36,089 bases of DNA from assembly GCA_045628865.1 (NCBI GenBank), contig JAZQQB010000048.1:1-36089 (forward strand), given 5' to 3'. The first letter of the stretch is position 1, and each line of letters begins with the position of its first letter. The translations under genes and the position numbers were made by a program. Shown here in pieces: positions 31,542-36,089 of the stretch. Source of the stretch: JAZQQB01 sp045628865 (GTDB lineage: Bacteria; Bacillota; Clostridia; Lachnospirales; Lachnospiraceae). The notes beneath the pieces were generated by a model, which saw only the letters and a list, made by a program, of their open reading frames with translations, was not told the DNA's origin and did not search any database.

Positions 31542-32627
31542 ATGACATTAAAGGAATTTGGTGAAACCATAGAGTTTAATATCGCACATAATATCAAACA
31601 TGCTGTTTTGGGATTGGGGGCACCTGGTGTAGGTAAATCCCAGCTGATCAGACAGATTGGAGAAAAATACGGATTTAAGGTAATCGATATTCGTCTGGCA
31701 CAAATGTCGGAGGTTGAAATCGGAGGACTCATCTATCCAAATGAAGACAGAACCAAGACAAAATGGCTTTCTCCGGAAATCTTGCCAGATGAGGAGCGAG
31801 ATGGAAAAAATACCATTCTTTTGTTGGATGAGATCACATCCTGCCCAAAGCGTGTGCAGGTGGCTGCTTACCAGCTGATTCTAGACAGACGTGTAGGTCA
31901 GTACTATCTTCCAGAGGGAACCTTTGTGGTGGCTTTGGGAAACAGAGAGGACGATGATGGTGTCTATATCCAGTTGGCAGGACCTTTGGCCGATCGTTTT
32001 GAAATCCATTATATAGATGTGGATTTTAGAAGCTGGAAATATGATTTTGCATTGAAAGCAGGGGTACATCCATTCGTGGTGGATTATCTGACCTTTAAGC
32101 CAACAGCACTCCATAACCAGGTGCCAGGGGATGAAAATATGGTTTTTGCAACCCCGCGTTCCTGGGAAAGGGTTAGTGATATCTTAAAGATCGATTCAGA
32201 TGTGACTAAAACAGTGATCAAAAATAAGATCATCGGAAACATTGGAACTGCAGAGGGTAATCAGTTTATTGAATTTTGTAAAAAGCAGAAAAAGTATGTC
32301 GTTGTGGATGAGTTTATTGAGGGAACTGCTGCTGCACCTGAAGATCCATCAGAGCTGTCGATCCTTATCAATGCCATGGTGGAGAAGGTCTCGTTTTTAA
32401 AAGGGAGGGTCAGTGTATCAGCATTATCCCAGGAAGAATATGTCATGGTGGAAAAGGTATTAAGAGCAATGTTTCGTATTCCATCTTCAGAATATATCAT
32501 GATCGGACTACGAAGTCTGCTTGATCTAAACAGACCTGTGGTGAAGGCTGTATTTGCGGTTGTGGATGACCCGGCTATCACTAGATTTATTCTGGAAAAT
32601 CAGTATGTCTTAGGACTATCTAAATAA
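31542..32627 (+). CDS. MoxR-type AAA+ ATPase
   Basis: The 361-residue protein has Walker A GAPGVGKS (26-33), Walker B ILLLDEI (92-98), sensor 1 in VVALGNRE, and ADRFEIHYIDVDF with the arginine-finger region. These are features of the MoxR/AAA_5 branch. The C-terminal lid is helical. It starts 15 bases after the VWA gene, the usual gene order for MoxR-VWA systems. It should act as a hexameric ATP-driven chaperone with the VWA protein as its substrate adaptor. Confidence 0.9.
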   Translation: MTLKEFGETIEFNIAHNIKHAVLGLGAPGVGKSQLIRQIGEKYGFKVIDIRLAQMSEVEIGGLIYPNEDRTKTKWLSPEILPDEERDGKNTILLLDEITSCPKRVQVAAYQLILDRRVGQYYLPEGTFVVALGNREDDDGVYIQLAGPLADRFEIHYIDVDFRSWKYDFALKAGVHPFVVDYLTFKPTALHNQVPGDENMVFATPRSWERVSDILKIDSDVTKTVIKNKIIGNIGTAEGNQFIEFCKKQKKYVVVDEFIEGTAAAPEDPSELSILINAMVEKVSFLKGRVSVSALSQEEYVMVEKVLRAMFRIPSSEYIMIGLRSLLDLNRPVVKAVFAVVDDPAITRFILENQYVLGLSK

Positions 32628-32647
32628 GAAAAATGGGGAGAATGACT

Positions 32648-33664
32648 ATGCAGTATCATTGTGGTATCTATGGTGGAAGCTTTAATCCACTCCATTTAGG
32701 ACATGTGGATTGTATCATCAAAGCTGCGAATATGTGTGAAAAACTGATCATCGTGATCAGTGATGGCGTGGGCAGAAATGAAATCGATATTCGGGTAAAA
32801 TATCGCTGGGTGTACCAGCTGACAAAGCATTTGCCTCACGTGAAGCTTTTTACACTTCTTGATGAGGATGATAGTAAGGAAAGCTACGGAAAAGAGCAGT
32901 GGGAAGCAGACGGGAAAAAGGTTCGCGCTTTTGCAGGGGAGCCAATTGACGTTGTTTTTTGCGGAAGTGATTATGATGAGAACAGCTTTTGGAAAAAGTG
33001 TTATCCAGAGGCTTTCCTTCATATTTTTCCACGTAATGAAATTTCGTCAAGTTTGATTCGTTCAAATGTATATGAACATTGGGACATGCTTCCTAATGTG
33101 GTGAAGCCTTATTATGTAAAAAAGGTTTTGTTGATCGGTGGAGAGAGTACAGGAAAATCAACTCTGACTATCAATCTTGCTAACTATTTTAATACCAATT
33201 TCTTAGAGGAGGTTGGACGTGAACTTTCGGAAAAATCAGGTACAGATGAGATGATGCTTCCGGAGGATTTCACAGATATTTTGATCAGTCATAAGGCAAA
33301 GGAAATGGCGCTTTTACCATATTCCAATAAGGTGCTTTTTGAAGATACGGACTGTTTGATCACCAGATTTTATATTGATTTTTTAGAAGGAAAGGATAAG
33401 GAACAAAATGCTGCCTTAGCAGATGCCATTGCAGGGTTAAATTCCTATGATCTTATTCTTTTTCTAGAGCCTGATGTGAAGTTTGTGCAGGATGGTGGCA
33501 GGTCTGAAGAAATCGCAGCAAACAGGGAAAAATACAGTGCTAAGATCAAGGAGATTTTTGAAACACATGGTTTTTCCTATGTATCTGTATCAGGAAGCTA
33601 TGAAGAGCGGTATGAGCAGGCGGTTGAGCTGACTAAGAAGCTGTTTTTGACAGAAACGAAGTAA
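32648..33664 (+). CDS. nadR: NadR-type NMN adenylyltransferase / ribosylnicotinamide kinase
   Basis: The protein would phosphorylate nicotinamide riboside to NMN and adenylate NMN to NAD. ATG 32648 has GGGGAG seven bases upstream. In the 338 residues, the N-terminal domain has the nucleotidyltransferase motif GGSFNPLHLGH and the ISSSLIR signature. The C-terminal kinase starts at GGESTGKSTL. The N-terminal helix-turn-helix repressor domain of enterobacterial NadR is absent, so it is enzymatic only. It is followed by PnuC, the importer of its substrate, and preceded by the MoxR gene with only 20 bases between. Confidence 0.93.
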   Translation: MQYHCGIYGGSFNPLHLGHVDCIIKAANMCEKLIIVISDGVGRNEIDIRVKYRWVYQLTKHLPHVKLFTLLDEDDSKESYGKEQWEADGKKVRAFAGEPIDVVFCGSDYDENSFWKKCYPEAFLHIFPRNEISSSLIRSNVYEHWDMLPNVVKPYYVKKVLLIGGESTGKSTLTINLANYFNTNFLEEVGRELSEKSGTDEMMLPEDFTDILISHKAKEMALLPYSNKVLFEDTDCLITRFYIDFLEGKDKEQNAALADAIAGLNSYDLILFLEPDVKFVQDGGRSEEIAANREKYSAKIKEIFETHGFSYVSVSGSYEERYEQAVELTKKLFLTETK

Positions 33665-33693
33665 GTAAGATAAGAAAGATGAGGGTTACGGGT

Positions 33694-34392
33694 ATGAATT
33701 TACTAAAGAAGATGATTCGTTCTATGACTTTGATCCAGTGGATCGAGGTACTGGCAGTAACAGGTTTTACTATTTATTTTGCAGTGACAAACACAGAGGA
33801 TCCAATGTTTATCATTATCATGAATGCGTTGGCAGCAATATGTGGAATCCTATGCGTAGTTTTGTGTGCAGGTGGAAAAAGATCCCAGTATTTTTGGGGC
33901 TTTATCAACATTGTAGCTTATGTGGTTGTAGCTTTTAAAGGAAAGCTGTATGGCGAAGTAATGCTAAATGGTCTTTACTATCTGCCATCCCAGTTTATCG
34001 GTATGTGGCTATGGAAAAAGCATAAGGATACTGAGGATGAAAGTATTGTAAAATGTAAGAAACTAACCTGGAAGGCAACGGGTATCATGTTAGCTTGTTC
34101 AGGTTTAAGTATTTGGCTGTACCAGATGGTGCTTGAAAAACTTGGAGGTAATTCTACCTGGCTGGATTCCACCAGTACCTGTTTTTCTGTCATTGCCAAT
34201 GCTTTGATGCTTTTACGTTATAGAGAACAGTGGCTGCTTTGGATCATTGTAGATGCAGTAACAGTTGCTATGTGGGCAATTCAGAAAAATCCTACTATGA
34301 CAGTTATGTGGGCTTTTTATTTATTAAACGCAGTGTATGGATGGATCATATGGAGCAAGAAAAGAAAGCGTTTCAATGAGACTAATGAATAA
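33694..34392 (+). CDS. pnuC: Nicotinamide riboside/NMN transporter PnuC
   Basis: ATG 33694 (MNLLKKMIRSMTLIQWIE) is eight bases after a GAGGG site; ATG 33679 is less likely. The 232-residue protein has seven predicted membrane segments with the PnuC hallmarks: WGFINIVAYVVVAFKGKLYGE, PSQFIGMWLWKKH and ALMLLRYREQWLLWIIVDAVTVAMW (in pieces). PnuC lets nicotinamide riboside in by facilitated diffusion, and NadR traps it by phosphorylation. The pair therefore makes an NAD salvage module. It is 29 bases after nadR. Confidence 0.93.
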   Translation: MNLLKKMIRSMTLIQWIEVLAVTGFTIYFAVTNTEDPMFIIIMNALAAICGILCVVLCAGGKRSQYFWGFINIVAYVVVAFKGKLYGEVMLNGLYYLPSQFIGMWLWKKHKDTEDESIVKCKKLTWKATGIMLACSGLSIWLYQMVLEKLGGNSTWLDSTSTCFSVIANALMLLRYREQWLLWIIVDAVTVAMWAIQKNPTMTVMWAFYLLNAVYGWIIWSKKRKRFNETNE

Positions 34393-34420
34393 TTGAAATT
34401 GATTTATGCGGGAGGAACGA

Positions 34421-34894
34421 ATGATAGATATGAAAGGTCTTAGGAAAAAAAGATGTTGTCTTTTACTGCTTATTTTTGTTTTTTTGCTGGCAGGATGTGG
34501 CAGCCAGAAAGCTTTAACGGATAAAGCGTTTTTTAGTAAAATGAAAGAAAATGGTTTTAAAGTCGAAGAGGATACAAAGGGGGCAGCAGAGTATAATGAG
34601 GTAAAAACCATTGTACTTGCCTCAAACAGCGAGTATCAGATTGAGTACTATGCTTTTGAAAAAGAAGAATATGCCATCAATTTTTTCAATAGCAATAGGG
34701 AAGTGATTGCAGGGGCTCTTGAAGGTGGAAATTCACATATGACATCTAGTGGAGCACATAATCAGACATTGTCTGTGACGACTTTCACAGACTACGTTTA
34801 TCTTGCAAGGGTGCAAGACACCTGTATCTTAGTGCTGGCTGATAAGGAAGATAAGAATTCAGTGGAAGCAATTATGAAAAAATTGGGCTATTAA
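34421..34894 (+). CDS. Small lipoprotein at the end of the cluster
   Basis: ATG 34421 follows GGGAGG. The 157-residue protein has a basic start (LRKKR) and a hydrophobic core ending in LLAGC (lipid Cys26). The mature part shows two alternating strand/helix halves (EYQIEYYAFEKEEYAINFF; TFTDYVYLARVQDTCILVLADKEDKNSVEAIMKKLGY, in pieces) of unknown function. It lies 28 bases after pnuC and may be in the same operon. No clear terminator follows before the convergent gene at 34911. Confidence 0.75.
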   Translation: MIDMKGLRKKRCCLLLLIFVFLLAGCGSQKALTDKAFFSKMKENGFKVEEDTKGAAEYNEVKTIVLASNSEYQIEYYAFEKEEYAINFFNSNREVIAGALEGGNSHMTSSGAHNQTLSVTTFTDYVYLARVQDTCILVLADKEDKNSVEAIMKKLGY

Positions 34895-34910
34895 TTGCCA
34901 GGAGTGCTGG

Positions 34911-36020
34911 TTAGGTTGGTGTTTTTTGCAGTAAAAAGGATACTCTAGCCTCTTGTGCATTTACCTGATTATCCAAAAGAAATGCCTTTTCAGATGGCTT
35001 TAATGGTAAATTCAATAGTTCGTCTAAATTGCTGGCAGTGTTTCGATACCTGCCAGTTATTTTATTTAAAGTTCGGTAAAACTGGATGAGGGTGGATAGA
35101 TCATTTGTAATGTCAAGGCGTGTTTTTCCGAAAGCAGCCTCTTCCTGTTCCATGGAGCTGATTGCCTGCATGGTGAGGCGACATTCCATGTTGATATCAG
35201 AAACCTCCATTAGAATGTCAGGCCTTTTTTCATAAATTGCTAAAAATGCCTGTTTTGCGCCCGAAAGATCATGCTTTATGAAAAAGGCACTGACCTGTTC
35301 TTTTACGTCAGCAATCTCTGTTTTTTCCCCAAGGATTCCAACCAGACTTTCCTTTACTTTAAGTCCTTTTGCCTGTACAAAAAAATAAAGGAGAAATTCT
35401 GAAACGAAGCCGAAAAGCCTTTTCTGGTAGCCGTCATAGCCGGTCATGTCCACTTTTTCCTCCATGGCAAAAAGAATAGGAAATAGAAATTCCATGTATG
35501 CATGAAAGTTTTTTTTCGTGGTGATAAACATGTTTCCAAAATAGGTGTTGTTTTCATGGATCAGCTTATCATATAGAGGGAACAGATCAGGATGCTTCTT
35601 TTTTATAACATCCGCTAAGATATCCAGATCTTTTTGATGGTGGCGCCCACCGAATGCGTTGTAGTAGCTTTCGTCAAGCACCACGGTTTTGGTTGTGATC
35701 AGATCGTACTTTGCAAGTAGAGAAGTTACCTCCGGTGCCTGATAGAGCATGGAGGAATCGTTTAAAAGGTAGCGTCTGTAGTGGGCAAATCCGATGATAT
35801 CCTCGTCAGACACATTCTTCCAAACCCAGTAAAGTCCGGTGAGTTCGCTGTAGTAGGGATTTTTTTCAGAAATATGTTGATCAAAAGCATCTGAAAGAAA
35901 GCCCTGGGTCTTAGACAGATAGTCAAACTCCGGGTGAAGGGCTGCCCCAACCTGCAGTGGCACATAGTCCTTAGAAGTGGGCGGTGTGAATGGTTTGTGA
36001 GATAGGATGTATATTTTCAT
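34911..36020 (-). CDS. DUF4422-family glycosyltransferase with C-terminal extension
   Basis: ATG 36020 (MKIYILSHKPF) has AAGGA seven bases upstream; an ATG at 36041 lacks a site. The protein has 369 residues. The first 260 residues show the DUF4422 pattern: VPLQVGAALHPEF, SELTGLYWVWKN, GFAHYRRYL, DLITTK and the N-terminal nucleotide-sugar fold. FGNMFITTKKNF and GFVSEFLLYFFVQ close the domain. About 110 further residues (from IADVKEQVSAFF) form helices beyond the usual domain end and do not look like transferase sequence. The protein is likely to add sugars to surface polysaccharide. The previous minus-strand gene ends at 36042. Confidence 0.85.
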   Translation of the reverse strand: MKIYILSHKPFTPPTSKDYVPLQVGAALHPEFDYLSKTQGFLSDAFDQHISEKNPYYSELTGLYWVWKNVSDEDIIGFAHYRRYLLNDSSMLYQAPEVTSLLAKYDLITTKTVVLDESYYNAFGGRHHQKDLDILADVIKKKHPDLFPLYDKLIHENNTYFGNMFITTKKNFHAYMEFLFPILFAMEEKVDMTGYDGYQKRLFGFVSEFLLYFFVQAKGLKVKESLVGILGEKTEIADVKEQVSAFFIKHDLSGAKQAFLAIYEKRPDILMEVSDINMECRLTMQAISSMEQEEAAFGKTRLDITNDLSTLIQFYRTLNKITGRYRNTASNLDELLNLPLKPSEKAFLLDNQVNAQEARVSFLLQKTPT

Positions 36021-36041
36021 AGGTTTGTCCTTAGCATACAA

Positions 36042-36089
36042 TTATTTTGCGGCTGTACTTAAATAGTTATCAAAAATCTTTACGTCATA
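36042..36089 (-). CDS. 3' end of an upstream minus-strand CDS (partial)
   Basis: On the minus strand the last 48 bases read YDVKIFDNYLSTAAK and then TAA (36042-36044), 22 bases before the glycosyltransferase start. This could be the end of a gene co-transcribed with it. The stretch is too short to identify, and chance openness cannot be ruled out. Confidence 0.35.
   Translation of the reverse strand, partial: YDVKIFDNYLSTAAK

Noticed and set aside
34898..34925. CCAG/CTGG mini-hairpin followed by a distant T-run after the last cluster lipoprotein
   Set aside because: A 4-bp stem and a T-run ten bases away do not make a credible terminator.
1..36089. CRISPR arrays, tRNA or rRNA genes, prophage or transposase genes
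   Set aside because: No regularly spaced repeats, tRNA cloverleaf-like sequence, rRNA sequence or recombinase/transposase motif was seen on either strand.

Overview
The window looks like a chromosomal segment of a low-GC Firmicute of class Clostridia, most likely a Lachnospiraceae gut anaerobe. The basis is strong AGGAGG-type ribosome binding sites, AT-rich spacers, pyrB-pyrI on the minus strand, a fused chorismate mutase/prephenate dehydratase, an ABC-F protein and a DUF5050 protein of the kind common in that family. This assignment is inference from gene content; no rRNA or tRNA gene was seen.

Layout. 1-3660: the tail of an unknown gene, a membrane-anchored trypsin-like protease, a CobW-type GTPase with a C-terminal DUF1980-like domain, and a CbxX/SpoVK-type AAA+ ATPase with a TerB-like front. 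3757-5821 (minus): pyrI, pyrB and a nitroreductase. 5916-10816: a 4.9-kb AT-rich cassette bounded by a perfect 23-bp direct repeat. It carries a perfect-consensus promoter, a small frameshifted secreted-peptide gene with its own terminator, two FtsX-type permeases, an ABC ATPase and a solute-binding-protein-like lipoprotein. 10905-12428: a bacterial PH-domain protein and a convergent DUF5050 beta-propeller-like protein. 12657-20532: pheA, then ppx, ppk, maf, a small acidic protein and an M13 lipoprotein peptidase. 20614-24052 (minus): HAD phosphatase, PHP phosphoesterase and ABC-F ATPase. 24248-27189: a DMT exporter followed by an AT-rich accessory patch (orphan Cys-rich ORF, lipoprotein, GNAT). 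27209-27787 (minus): a rhomboid protease.

28057-34894 is a compact eight-gene run on the plus strand: a small helical protein, a leucine-rich-repeat protein, a radical SAM enzyme, a protein joining an HExxH domain to a VWA domain, a MoxR AAA+ ATPase, NadR-type NMN adenylyltransferase/ribosylnicotinamide kinase, PnuC and a lipoprotein. The last two functional genes form an NAD-precursor salvage pair. The first five look like an uncharacterised maturation or modification system and are the best candidate for something undescribed. The window ends in a minus-strand DUF4422 glycosyltransferase and the tail of another minus-strand gene.

The two most distinctive observations are the 23-bp-flanked cassette with its promoter/peptide/terminator unit, and the radical SAM-HExxH/VWA-MoxR cluster joined to NAD salvage. 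All family calls come from reading motifs, not from database searches. Several starts were moved downstream to the codon that has a good ribosome binding site.
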